This document shows, one piece after another, positions 9,065-16,957 of a stretch of DNA of 37,832 nt. Both the position numbers and the translations under genes were made by a program. Location of the stretch: contig JABGOU010000037.1 in NCBI GenBank assembly GCA_018645325.1, positions 1 to 37,832 of the forward strand. The letters run 5' to 3'. Each line of letters begins with the position of its first letter. Within the stretch, counting starts at the first letter, position 1. The stretch comes from Desulfobacula sp. (GTDB lineage Bacteria > Desulfobacterota > Desulfobacteria > Desulfobacterales > Desulfobacteraceae). The notes beneath the pieces were generated by a model. It worked only from the letters and a program-made list of their open reading frames with translations. It had not been told where the DNA came from and made no database searches.

Positions 9065-9871
9065 TTATGACTTGTTCTGGTGAATAAGAATCTGATGAAT
9101 AAATTTACCCATGACATTTAATACAGCTTCTTGCTGTTCTAAATGAGGAGAATGACCGCAGTCATCAATCATCTCTGTTTTAACAAGTTTTACCTGGCGT
9201 TGAATGGATTTGATCTGTTTGATGGTTCCATATTGATCGTTTTTTCCTTGAATTGCAAGCATGGGGATATCAATCTTTTTTAAATATTTTTCGATATTCC
9301 AATTGATAAAATGGGAGTCCAGCCATACATCATTCCATCCCCGGAATGCATTCTCAGTATTTTTGCCATGATATTTTTCAAGGCGTTGCTTTAAATCCTG
9401 TTGCTCATAATATTTTTTTGCCTGGTGAATACTCTGTAAAGTCTTTTGTTCGCAAAAAACATGAGATGCCATTGTGATAAGCCCTTTCAGTCCTTTTGCA
9501 ATGCGACTGCCACTGAGGATAATTCCAATGGAGCCACCATCTGAATGCCCGATCAGGATATAGGTTTTTATCCCAGCTTTTTTAATAATGTCCGGCAGTA
9601 TGGTCAAAGCTTCTTTGTGCATAAAATTTATCTTCCAGGGAAGAGGGCAGGGGTCGGAATTGCCGTATCCAAACCTTGAAAAAATAAAAGCCGGGCACTT
9701 AGTTTTTTTTGACAGGTTTTCGGGAAAATTTTTCCACATCCGGGTACATCCCAGGCCTTCATGTAAAAAAATTAGAGTCGGATAGTTTTTTTTGCCTTGC
9801 TCATACCATTGTATTTCAATTTTTTGGGAATTAATTATTAAAAACTTTGTCATATTTTCAGGTGGTTTCAT
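9065..9871 (-). CDS. alpha/beta hydrolase
   Basis: A 268-residue alpha/beta-hydrolase fold protein. Visible elements are the oxyanion segment LHEGLG (residues 36-41), the nucleophile elbow GHSDGG with Ser110, a likely acid in GKNDQYG and a catalytic His in CGHSPHLEQ. It resembles the small-ester and enol-lactone hydrolase branch; the substrate cannot be told. No signal peptide is seen, so it is probably cytoplasmic. It is the last gene of the minus-strand run from plsB, 20 bp after the J-domain gene. The start could instead be the Met seven codons in; neither has a clear ribosome binding site. Confidence 0.8.
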   Translation of the reverse strand: MKPPENMTKFLIINSQKIEIQWYEQGKKNYPTLIFLHEGLGCTRMWKNFPENLSKKTKCPAFIFSRFGYGNSDPCPLPWKINFMHKEALTILPDIIKKAGIKTYILIGHSDGGSIGIILSGSRIAKGLKGLITMASHVFCEQKTLQSIHQAKKYYEQQDLKQRLEKYHGKNTENAFRGWNDVWLDSHFINWNIEKYLKKIDIPMLAIQGKNDQYGTIKQIKSIQRQVKLVKTEMIDDCGHSPHLEQQEAVLNVMGKFIHQILIHQNKS

Positions 9872-9891
9872 CTATATTATTGGATTAAAGG

Positions 9892-10377
9892 TTAAAAATT
9901 TTTCATAAGGGCGTCATAGGCATTTTGAATTTCCAGAAATTTTTTATTGGCAAGATTTGAAAATTCTTCGCCTAAATGGGACAACTTATCTGGATGATAT
10001 TTTTTAATGGCTTTTTTATAGGCCTCCTGAATTTGACTTCTTGAGGCTTTTGGATCAACACCAAGTATCTCATAAGGAGTTGGGATAGTTTTAGATGATG
10101 TGGTTTTTTGATAGGTCGATCCCGTATCATGTCTTTTTTCTTTATCCGAAGCAGAATTAGCAGTTTTCCGGTTATGTGACTCTTTGACATTACCCTGTTT
10201 TTTAAACAGAAAACCGGGTAATTTCCCATATTTTATCAGATGAAAAATTATACCGAGCACAATACCATCATCAATCCAGCCGATAAACGGTACAAATAGA
10301 TCAGGAATAATATCCAATGGGCTGATCAGGTATAAAATTCCGAAAATGATCAAAATGATTTTAAGATAAAAATTCAA
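9892..10377 (-). CDS. membrane-associated DUF1232 (YkvA-like) and J-domain protein
   Basis: A 161-residue two-part protein. Residues 1-45 hold a hydrophobic DUF1232/YkvA motif (LYLISPLDIIPD, FIGWIDD) that should place it at the membrane. A polar, low-complexity linker follows, and residues 100-160 form a J domain with HPD in KKYHPDK, the motif that stimulates DnaK ATPase. It would recruit DnaK to the inner membrane face. The start is TTG, with AGGA about nine bases upstream. It lies between dapB (57 bp upstream) and the hydrolase (20 bp downstream). A second J protein with a different N-terminus lies at 28961-29725. Confidence 0.82.
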   Translation of the reverse strand: MNFYLKIILIIFGILYLISPLDIIPDLFVPFIGWIDDGIVLGIIFHLIKYGKLPGFLFKKQGNVKESHNRKTANSASDKEKRHDTGSTYQKTTSSKTIPTPYEILGVDPKASRSQIQEAYKKAIKKYHPDKLSHLGEEFSNLANKKFLEIQNAYDALMKNF

Positions 10378-10434
10378 TTTATAATTTCCTATTTAGAGCC
10401 CAGAGAAACAATAAGTAAAATTATTTGCTTTTAT

Positions 10435-11292
10435 TTAACAAGTATTTAGTGCCTGACCGGAAACACTATTTAAAACATCAATCATGGTATATAGCTTTTT
10501 TGGATTGCCGGGCCGGGCAAGTTTTTCCTTTAGAAAAAGAACAGCATCAAAGGTTCCTTTCGCATAAATATCCCTGCCATTGATATTGTGTTTGAATTCA
10601 AATAAGGCTGACCCGTCTTTTGCCTTTAAAGTATAGGTATGCCATCCATGACCAGCCAAATATTCTTTGGGAATTTTCCAGTCTTTTTCCTGTGTTTCAG
10701 GGTCTCTAACCATTTGAATCTGTTTTCGATCAAAGTCAGTGCCAAGTTTATTAAAACAGTCCACCATTGCTTTGGCAGTACCTGAAGTGTCTGCTTTTCC
10801 CTTTTGGTGGCTTTCAACTACGCTGAGAGTGTATCCCTTAAAAAGATTGGGAAAAGTGTTTGCTGCATATTCCATCATGGCCTGGAATCCGACAATTTGT
10901 TTGGCCATATTGGGTGCAATAACAGCCATTGTAGAAGAATTTGACACAAGTTGTTCAAGCTTTTCTCTGTCCCCTCCCGTGGTTCCCATTACAAATGGAA
11001 TAAGATTTTGTGTATAAAAAAAAGCATTTTTGATAACTGCACTAGGGTGAGTATAATCAATGGCAATAAAGGAGGCAAAGAATGATTTGATCTCTTGGAT
11101 TCTCTTATCTCTTGTGTCAGGTTTGACAAGTTCAAAACTAGTTGAATCAATTATCTGGGTTTTGTTTTCAATTTCCTGGCCTGTGAGGGAAAAGGGAATA
11201 ACATTAAACCTTTTATCTGCAATGGCAATCTGGGCCATTTTGCTGGCAACCTTACCAGGCATGCCATTGATCATGATATTTATTGGTTCCAT
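10435..11292 (-). CDS. dapB: 4-hydroxy-tetrahydrodipicolinate reductase
   Basis: A 285-residue DapB for the lysine/diaminopimelate pathway, reducing the dipicolinate intermediate with NAD(P)H. Evidence is the dinucleotide-binding start INGMPGKVA, the segment FVMGTTGGDREKL, and the active-site block ESHQKGKADTSGTA, where His and Lys match the catalytic pair (H159/K163 of E. coli). The sequence is of the divergent plant-like type, not the E. coli EAHHRHK type. AAGGAG eight bases before the ATG fixes the start. It starts 12 bp after the MurU/AmgK-like fusion ends, linking two steps that feed peptidoglycan precursors. Confidence 0.9.
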   Translation of the reverse strand: MEPINIMINGMPGKVASKMAQIAIADKRFNVIPFSLTGQEIENKTQIIDSTSFELVKPDTRDKRIQEIKSFFASFIAIDYTHPSAVIKNAFFYTQNLIPFVMGTTGGDREKLEQLVSNSSTMAVIAPNMAKQIVGFQAMMEYAANTFPNLFKGYTLSVVESHQKGKADTSGTAKAMVDCFNKLGTDFDRKQIQMVRDPETQEKDWKIPKEYLAGHGWHTYTLKAKDGSALFEFKHNINGRDIYAKGTFDAVLFLKEKLARPGNPKKLYTMIDVLNSVSGQALNTC

Positions 11293-11304
11293 GAAAACAT
11301 CTCC

Positions 11305-12960
11305 TTATATAGTTTTAACAAGTTTGGATAATTTTGGAAGCTTATCTGTATCCAAACCTTTTATGATGTTTTTTAACGAGTTTACAGCATTGGGAATATA
11401 GTGTTCAAAGTTTTTCTTCTTTTTAATTAAACTTAAATAACTAAAAGCTCCAAGAATTTGCAGATTCCTTGTTAAACAGCAATAATGGTAGCAGTCTAAA
11501 AATTTCAAAGTATCTTTTGGAGTTAATTTTAACTTTTTTGTTGTATATTGCAAAAGATTTTTTTTTATTTGATCATTAAGATGAACATATGGATCAATAA
11601 GTAAAGATGCTAGGTCATATTGTAAAGGTCCTTGTCGGGCCGATTGAAAATCAATAAAAAAAGGCTGATCCTTTTTTATCATAATATTTCTTGATTGCAG
11701 GTCACGGTGCATTAAACCTGTGAATCCGTTTTTCAATGCATGGTCTGCAATATGGTTAAATTCATCTAAAAACCCTTGAAAGGAAAGATCCCTCTTTAAA
11801 TATCCTTTGATGAATGCTTCCCAAAAGTATTGGCATTCTTTCTCGATGATAAGTTTTTTAGAATAGGTTTCAGTCTGACACGTCCATTCTTTTTTAAATC
11901 CTTGAAATCCTTTACAGGAAAAATCAATGAGATAATCTATCACTTTTTTATATAGTTTTACAGTGAACAGGTCATTATTTTTTTGTTTAATCAGGATCTT
12001 AAGATTGACATCACCCAGGTCCTCGATAATAACCATACCGGAAAGCAAGTCATGGTTCAGGATGCGGGGTACAGGAATTTGCTTTGAAAAAAGATAGTTT
12101 CCAATATGAATAAAGGCATTAATCTGTGAAAGCTCTATACTATTGGGCATGCAAATACCATGATCTGATATGATATAAGATAGTTCTCCGTATCCTGCCC
12201 GATACCAATTTCTGTCTGATCCGTCGCCGGCAAGTTTGTCAATTTGAATTTCTTTTATTTTGTTTAATTTAATCTTAAACTGGGCAGCTGAAAGTATCTG
12301 AAGAGAGGTGATTGAATATGCATCTTGAGTACCAATATCCGACCAGAAAATGTTTTCTTCCACATATGAGCTTACTTTTTTTTCAAGGGCAATGCGTTTA
12401 TATACTTCAATGCTTGAAAATATTTTTTTATCAGGGAAATAATCATAAATTTGAGGAGATAATACCTGAATTCCGGTAAATGCAAGGCCATTTTTTTTTG
12501 AATCAAAGTTCTGGACATATCCCTGATTATCAATTTTTATTTTATTGAAACGGTCATAATCATGAAGGACAAGTGTAGCCAGGGTATTTGATTTTTTATG
12601 AAATTCATAGACCTTGTTCAAGTCAACACTTGAGATTATATCAGAATTAATAACAAAAAAAGAATGGTCCTTTAAAAAAGGTTTTGCATTGGCAATAGCT
12701 CCGCCGGTATCTAAGATAACAGATTCATATATTGTTTGAATCTTAACATTATTATATTTAACTTGATTTACAAAGGATTGTATCTGGTTATGCAAATGAT
12801 GTGTATTGATCAGGATTTGTTCACAACCATTGTCCACAAGTGTTTTGATAACATGTTCAAGTACTGATTTAGACATTATTGTGAACAAAGGCTTTGGGAT
12901 TTTTTTTGTATAGGGTAAAAGCCTTGTACCAAATCCTGCTGAAAGAATCAGTGCTTTCAT
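11305..12960 (-). CDS. nucleotidyltransferase-sugar kinase fusion (MurU/AmgK-like)
   Basis: A 551-residue two-domain protein. Residues 1-235 are a sugar-1-phosphate nucleotidyltransferase (LSAGFGTRLLPYTKKIPKPL at the N-terminus, NSD near 105-107, WSDIGT near 206-211). Residues 245-540 are an aminoglycoside-phosphotransferase-fold kinase (HRDLQSRN at 418-425, IDFQSA at 436-441). This is the pairing of MurU (MurNAc-1-P uridylyltransferase) and AmgK (anomeric MurNAc/GlcNAc kinase), which in Pseudomonas are separate proteins in peptidoglycan recycling. Fused, it could take MurNAc to UDP-MurNAc. The specificity is inferred; mannose- or glucose-type sugars remain possible. It lies 4 bp after plsB and 12 bp before dapB. 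Confidence 0.8.
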   Translation of the reverse strand: MKALILSAGFGTRLLPYTKKIPKPLFTIMSKSVLEHVIKTLVDNGCEQILINTHHLHNQIQSFVNQVKYNNVKIQTIYESVILDTGGAIANAKPFLKDHSFFVINSDIISSVDLNKVYEFHKKSNTLATLVLHDYDRFNKIKIDNQGYVQNFDSKKNGLAFTGIQVLSPQIYDYFPDKKIFSSIEVYKRIALEKKVSSYVEENIFWSDIGTQDAYSITSLQILSAAQFKIKLNKIKEIQIDKLAGDGSDRNWYRAGYGELSYIISDHGICMPNSIELSQINAFIHIGNYLFSKQIPVPRILNHDLLSGMVIIEDLGDVNLKILIKQKNNDLFTVKLYKKVIDYLIDFSCKGFQGFKKEWTCQTETYSKKLIIEKECQYFWEAFIKGYLKRDLSFQGFLDEFNHIADHALKNGFTGLMHRDLQSRNIMIKKDQPFFIDFQSARQGPLQYDLASLLIDPYVHLNDQIKKNLLQYTTKKLKLTPKDTLKFLDCYHYCCLTRNLQILGAFSYLSLIKKKKNFEHYIPNAVNSLKNIIKGLDTDKLPKLSKLVKTI

Positions 12961-12964
12961 GGTT

Positions 12965-15610
12965 TTAAGATGCTATCAAAAGGATTAAACGGTCAAGAAT
13001 ATTCTTGTAGTGTTCAATCTGCATATGATCCTGGGGCCCGGCAATTCCATTTTTAGTAAAATAATTTGCGGAATTTTTATAATTAATCTGTGAAAGAGAT
13101 TCTTTGAATGTGATGATTTTGGTTTTATAAAGTTTTGTCCCAAGGGAATGGATCTTTTTAACTCTTTCTTTGCCTTCATGTTTTTCAGCTTTATATTTTT
13201 CAAAGTAAAAAAGGGTGGTTTTATAGGATTCAAAAAATGGCTGTAAAAAGGCGGCAATCCATTTGAGTTTTCTTAATCCCTGTGAAGTTATTCGAAATAC
13301 ATCTGATTCAGTTGAGTCCGGAACGAGTATTCCCTCGTTCATAAAGAATTTGATACAGGTTGAAATGTTTTCCTCACAGGTGGTTTCCTCATCAAAGAAA
13401 AATTCATCTGTAAACATTTTTTCTAAGAATCGATATCTCATTACAAGGTCTGAAGAAGAAAATTGAAAACGATCTATTTCTATAATGGCCACGGCAGTGT
13501 ATGCAAAATGGACAAAAAAAGAAATTACTGAATTTTTGTAATAGTCCAGAATGGCCCGTTTGTTATTTTTTATTATAAAAACTGTAGTTTCAGTGATATC
13601 TTTATCATCCTCATCAGCAAGCTCGATAAAGTTTCTTGAAATAAAATTATTGAGAACGGCGTTCAAGGCATTGTCAGGATCAATCAAAAGTGTATCAGAA
13701 ACTTCTACATTCATAAAGGTCATTATATTCATATAAGTATTTACCCTGTCCATCATCTGTTTTTTCGCAAAACTGTTTTTCGAACAGTTTAATACTGCAC
13801 TGGCGATGATTCCGTGAGGGGTGGCCACAGCATTGGTATTGATTGCATTGATAAGCTTGTATCCAAAAGTCTTTATAAACTTAATGTATTCCTCTTTTGA
13901 GGCTTTAGAAAGATCAATATTTTTATCCTGGATATAATCTTTTAAGGAGATGGGCTCATTAAATTTCATATAGACTTTGCCGTATTTTTTCTTTAAAAAT
14001 TTACGGGCGTTGATGAGACCTTTCAATGTTTCCGGTTTCTTTTTACCCCCTTCAATTTCCTTTAAATATGCATCTTCTTCAAGTACTTGATCATAACCGA
14101 TAAAAACAGGTACAAAATAAAGATTGTCACAAGCACCATTATTATATGCATTAACCAGCATGGCAAGGCCACCTGGTTTTGGGGCGAGAAGTTTACCTGT
14201 CCTGCTTCTTCCCCCCTCAATAAATATTTTTATGTTAAAACCTTCATAAAGAAGCTTCTCCAGGTATGCTGCAAAAATTTTTGAATAAAGCGGGGCGCCT
14301 TGAAAGGTTCGCCTCAGGAAAAATGCTCCAGCTCGTCTGAATAGAGGTCCTAAAGGCCAAAACGACAGATTTTTCCCGGCTGCAATATGGGGACATGGCA
14401 TATTGTTTCTAAACATGACATAGGGTAATAATAGGTAATCCAGATGGCTTTTATGGCATGGCACAAGTATTAGCGGAGCCTCGGTTGATTTTTCCCTCAT
14501 CCGGTTGATTTCTTCCTGGTCGAGAACCAGATCTTCAAAGATATTTTTAAAGATCCAGGTTAACAGATAATTGGCAAAATTGATGACCTGCAGATTATAA
14601 TTTGCTGCAATCTCTTTTATATAACCCGCAGCCTTTTTATGGGTTTTGCTTAATGTCAGATTATTTTCCAAAGCATATTGTGCCAGGTATTCACGTAAGG
14701 ATTTTCGGGTTAAGATATCTTCAGTTATTTCCTGTCTGGATTTTAAAACAGGGCCAGTTATACTTTTTTTCTGTCTGTTCAGTATCTCCACCAGATGACT
14801 TCGTAATCTATGTGCCTGAAATTCCGAATCTAATTGTTCAATTTCAGGATTGTTGATAAAGTCCTTCAGATTAACAGGATTCGCAAGCTCAACTCTGATT
14901 TTTTCAGGTTGCCTTAGTATGATAAAAAAAAGTTTTATTAAACCTGGCTTTTCATGAGTCCCAAAAAGAATATCCGTAAAGGTCGCCTCTTTTCTCATAG
15001 GTTTTGTCACATAAATAATATTTTCAGGAATAATTATGACAGATTTATTAGTAGTTTTTTGAAGTTGTATTAAAATGAAGAGAGGATCAGGAGTTGATTT
15101 TATAAATCGTTTATAAAAATCTTCTTCTTCAATCAGGCATACAAACCCGGATCTGTCATTTAATAATTCTTTAGCGGCATAGCCTGTTGTATAAGCATCT
15201 TTGAAATGAAAATGGTGGACAAAATAATCCAGATGACAAAGCAAAATTCTGAGCAGACGTCTGACAGGCAAAAGAAAAAAGAACCTGAAATCAAATCCTA
15301 CTTGTGGATAAGGCAGATCAAGGCCCTTGAGCTTAGTGTGATAATATAAAAAATCAAGGATTCTTTTATTTTTACTGGCATATACAACAATGTTATTTTT
15401 ATCAATATTCTTTATCTTTTCTATGTTATGATCATCAAAATTAAGTTTATTGATCAAACGGTTAATCAGCATCTGAATAAAATATCCTGAATTACCGGGG
15501 TAAAAGCATAAAAAATAATCATATGTGTTGCCCAGCATGCAGTTGATCATTCTGCGAAGCTTAAGCCTGAAATTTGCAATAAGACTTTTAAGCTTTTGAA
15601 ATAATTTCAT
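12965..15610 (-). CDS. plsB: glycerol-3-phosphate 1-O-acyltransferase PlsB
   Basis: An 881-residue PlsB, which acylates glycerol-3-phosphate at sn-1 at the inner membrane to start phospholipid synthesis. The four acyltransferase blocks are visible: HKSHLD at about 386-391 (HX4D), GAFFLRR near 428, FIEGGRSRTGK near 463-473 and FVPVFIGYDQV near 497. Length is somewhat above the ~807 residues of E. coli PlsB. AAGGA upstream of the ATG supports the start. It is the first gene of a minus-strand run of five genes with small gaps. A second, fused acyltransferase lies at 33801-35963. Confidence 0.93.
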   Translation of the reverse strand: MKLFQKLKSLIANFRLKLRRMINCMLGNTYDYFLCFYPGNSGYFIQMLINRLINKLNFDDHNIEKIKNIDKNNIVVYASKNKRILDFLYYHTKLKGLDLPYPQVGFDFRFFFLLPVRRLLRILLCHLDYFVHHFHFKDAYTTGYAAKELLNDRSGFVCLIEEEDFYKRFIKSTPDPLFILIQLQKTTNKSVIIIPENIIYVTKPMRKEATFTDILFGTHEKPGLIKLFFIILRQPEKIRVELANPVNLKDFINNPEIEQLDSEFQAHRLRSHLVEILNRQKKSITGPVLKSRQEITEDILTRKSLREYLAQYALENNLTLSKTHKKAAGYIKEIAANYNLQVINFANYLLTWIFKNIFEDLVLDQEEINRMREKSTEAPLILVPCHKSHLDYLLLPYVMFRNNMPCPHIAAGKNLSFWPLGPLFRRAGAFFLRRTFQGAPLYSKIFAAYLEKLLYEGFNIKIFIEGGRSRTGKLLAPKPGGLAMLVNAYNNGACDNLYFVPVFIGYDQVLEEDAYLKEIEGGKKKPETLKGLINARKFLKKKYGKVYMKFNEPISLKDYIQDKNIDLSKASKEEYIKFIKTFGYKLINAINTNAVATPHGIIASAVLNCSKNSFAKKQMMDRVNTYMNIMTFMNVEVSDTLLIDPDNALNAVLNNFISRNFIELADEDDKDITETTVFIIKNNKRAILDYYKNSVISFFVHFAYTAVAIIEIDRFQFSSSDLVMRYRFLEKMFTDEFFFDEETTCEENISTCIKFFMNEGILVPDSTESDVFRITSQGLRKLKWIAAFLQPFFESYKTTLFYFEKYKAEKHEGKERVKKIHSLGTKLYKTKIITFKESLSQINYKNSANYFTKNGIAGPQDHMQIEHYKNILDRLILLIAS

Positions 15611-15792
15611 TAATTAGTCCTTATAAGGATTTTTTATCAATATATTAATCCTGATAAACTATCAAAGGTTAATTGGAATGGCAATCTTAAAATAGGCATT
15701 CTAAAATAGCCTTGATAAATATAGGAGTCTATGCTATTTTTTTTATTCTGTATTGACAATTTTCAAATTTGGTTAATTATATTAAGAATTAT
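15611..15792. other. non-coding interval upstream of plsB
   Basis: Region between plsB (minus) and the second hairpin repeat. It has a near-direct repeat, TAAAATAG followed by GC or CC, around 15687-15711, and an 8-bp inverted repeat AAAATAGC (15703-15710) and GCTATTTT (15733-15740) followed by T residues, with a long loop. These may be the plsB promoter area, but no convincing -35/-10 pair was picked. No gene is supported. Confidence 0.4.
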
Positions 15793-15926
15793 TGTAATTG
15801 TTCAGCCCGTTAAAAAAATTATCCCCAAAGCCCTGTCTGATGGATATTTGCAGGAGGTTAAGCGAATAGCATCGAAACAAATATCCATCAGACAGGGCGG
15901 GTTCAAGCGAAATGGCTGGATAATTA
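15793..15926 (+). repeat. hairpin repeat element, copy 2
   Basis: A 134-bp element matching 6958-7094. The inverted repeat is perfect here: arms 15831-15850 and 15878-15897, 20 of 20 pairs, with a 27-base loop. An imperfect outer pairing (TTCAGCCCG near the left end with CGGGTTCAAG at the right) may extend the stem. It ends 45 bp before the start of the 88-residue gene, so it lies in that gene's leader or promoter region. Both copies have the same orientation and both lie beside gene ends. Confidence 0.85.
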
Positions 15927-15971
15927 AGAATCATTTATTATTTGAATTAAAATTTTAGGAGGGCTTTTTTC

Positions 15972-16238
15972 ATGAAAACGTTAATTGGTGGTGCTATTGC
16001 AGTTCTTCTTGGTGTTGTGGGCGTGGCTGTTTGGTTTAATCAGTTTTTAATCATTTTGGCAGGGTGCATTCCTCCTGTCCTTCTTTTAGGCGGTGGCCTT
16101 GCTCTGTATCTTGGATTTGACGAACTTAAAGATTCATGGAAAAAAGATGATGGAGTTGACGTACCAGAACCACAGGGTGATAAAGCTAAAATTGAAGAAC
16201 TTGAAAAAGAACTTGATGAACTGAAAAAAGAAAAATAA
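15972..16238 (+). CDS. small membrane protein with C-terminal coiled coil
   Basis: An 88-residue protein with two hydrophobic helices (about residues 4-22 and 25-48, with a short Asn/Gln turn) and a charged tail ending in a Lys/Glu coiled-coil heptad pattern (KIEELEKELDELKKE). TAGGAGG nine bases before the ATG is a strong ribosome binding site. It is followed by a terminator, so it is a single-gene unit. I do not recognise the family. The hairpin repeat lies directly upstream. Confidence 0.72.
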   Translation: MKTLIGGAIAVLLGVVGVAVWFNQFLIILAGCIPPVLLLGGGLALYLGFDELKDSWKKDDGVDVPEPQGDKAKIEELEKELDELKKEK

Positions 16239-16256
16239 AGCCTTTAATAGACAATT

Positions 16257-16288
16257 AAAAAAGGCCTGCATTACAGCAGGCCTTTTTT
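16257..16288. terminator. bidirectional terminator shared by convergent genes
   Basis: A 13-bp perfect inverted repeat, AAAAAAGGCCTGC (16257-16269) and GCAGGCCTTTTTT (16276-16288), with a 6-base loop. The A and T tracts make it work in both directions, ending the 88-residue gene (plus) and rnhA (minus). The rnhA stop codon lies inside it. Confidence 0.9.
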
Positions 16289-16957
16289 AATTGCGGATGT
16301 CGCAAGAAAATCCGCCACTTCATTTTCTTTAACCCCTGAATGTCCTTTCACTTTAATGAATGCCAGGTCACAGAATTTGTTCATTAAAGTTCTGATTTTA
16401 TAAATAAGTGTCTGATTTGTTTTAGGTTTCCAGTTTTTTGTCAAAAGACCGATGGAATAACTTGAGTCTGTGAAAATACGAATCGGCAGGTCTTTTCTCT
16501 TCAGTTCTTCCAGCGCTCTTTTTATTGCGGTCAGTTCTGCAATATTATTTGTTGCTCTGCCAATATATTCTGAGATTTCTTTTTTATTTTCACCATAAAG
16601 GAAAAGAATACCAATGCCTGAAGGACCTGGATTACCTGACGAAGCCCCATCTGTATAGATTTTGATGCAATTGTCTGGGAAATCTGTTTCAGAGTTTTGT
16701 TTTGCTGATGGTTTATTGGGTTGTGAATTTTGGGGTGACCTGGACGAAACTGATTTTTTTTTCGCAGGAACAGCCTTGTCTTCTGGTTCTAAACTCTCTG
16801 GTTTGACACGGTATTCATAGTCTTGTTTTAAATTATATTTTATTAGTACCAATCCACTTTCAATTAATAGGTCTTTTTTAATATCTGTTTGGGCCCAAAC
16901 TTTGTTGCCTTTAAAACTCATCCTTTTCCATAAGTCGGCTTGATTTTTATCATTCAT
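16271..16957 (-). CDS. rnhA: ribonuclease HI with an N-terminal extension
   Basis: A 228-residue protein whose residues ~95-228 are RNase HI, cutting RNA in RNA-DNA hybrids. The four acidic catalytic positions are present: IYTDGASSGNPG, NIAELTAI, FTDSSYS and NEVADFLA, with the KGHSG loop. The first ~55 residues form a separate, compact-looking segment (WKRMSFKGNKVW, DYEYRVKPE) joined by a Ser/Pro/Lys/Asn-rich linker. This is not the classical eukaryotic hybrid-binding domain pattern. The start overlaps the namZ stop by 8 bp, so translation is likely coupled. E. coli RNase HI has ~155 residues. Confidence 0.88.
   Translation of the reverse strand: MNDKNQADLWKRMSFKGNKVWAQTDIKKDLLIESGLVLIKYNLKQDYEYRVKPESLEPEDKAVPAKKKSVSSRSPQNSQPNKPSAKQNSETDFPDNCIKIYTDGASSGNPGPSGIGILFLYGENKKEISEYIGRATNNIAELTAIKRALEELKRKDLPIRIFTDSSYSIGLLTKNWKPKTNQTLIYKIRTLMNKFCDLAFIKVKGHSGVKENEVADFLATSAIKKGLL

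Noticed and set aside
6958-15926. Hairpin repeats as a CRISPR array
   Set aside because: Only two copies ~8.8 kb apart, no regular spacers and no cas genes.
15731-15958. 75-residue plus-strand ORF over hairpin repeat copy 2
   Set aside because: No ribosome binding site, and its middle is the repeat itself. Kept only as an observation on the repeat frame.
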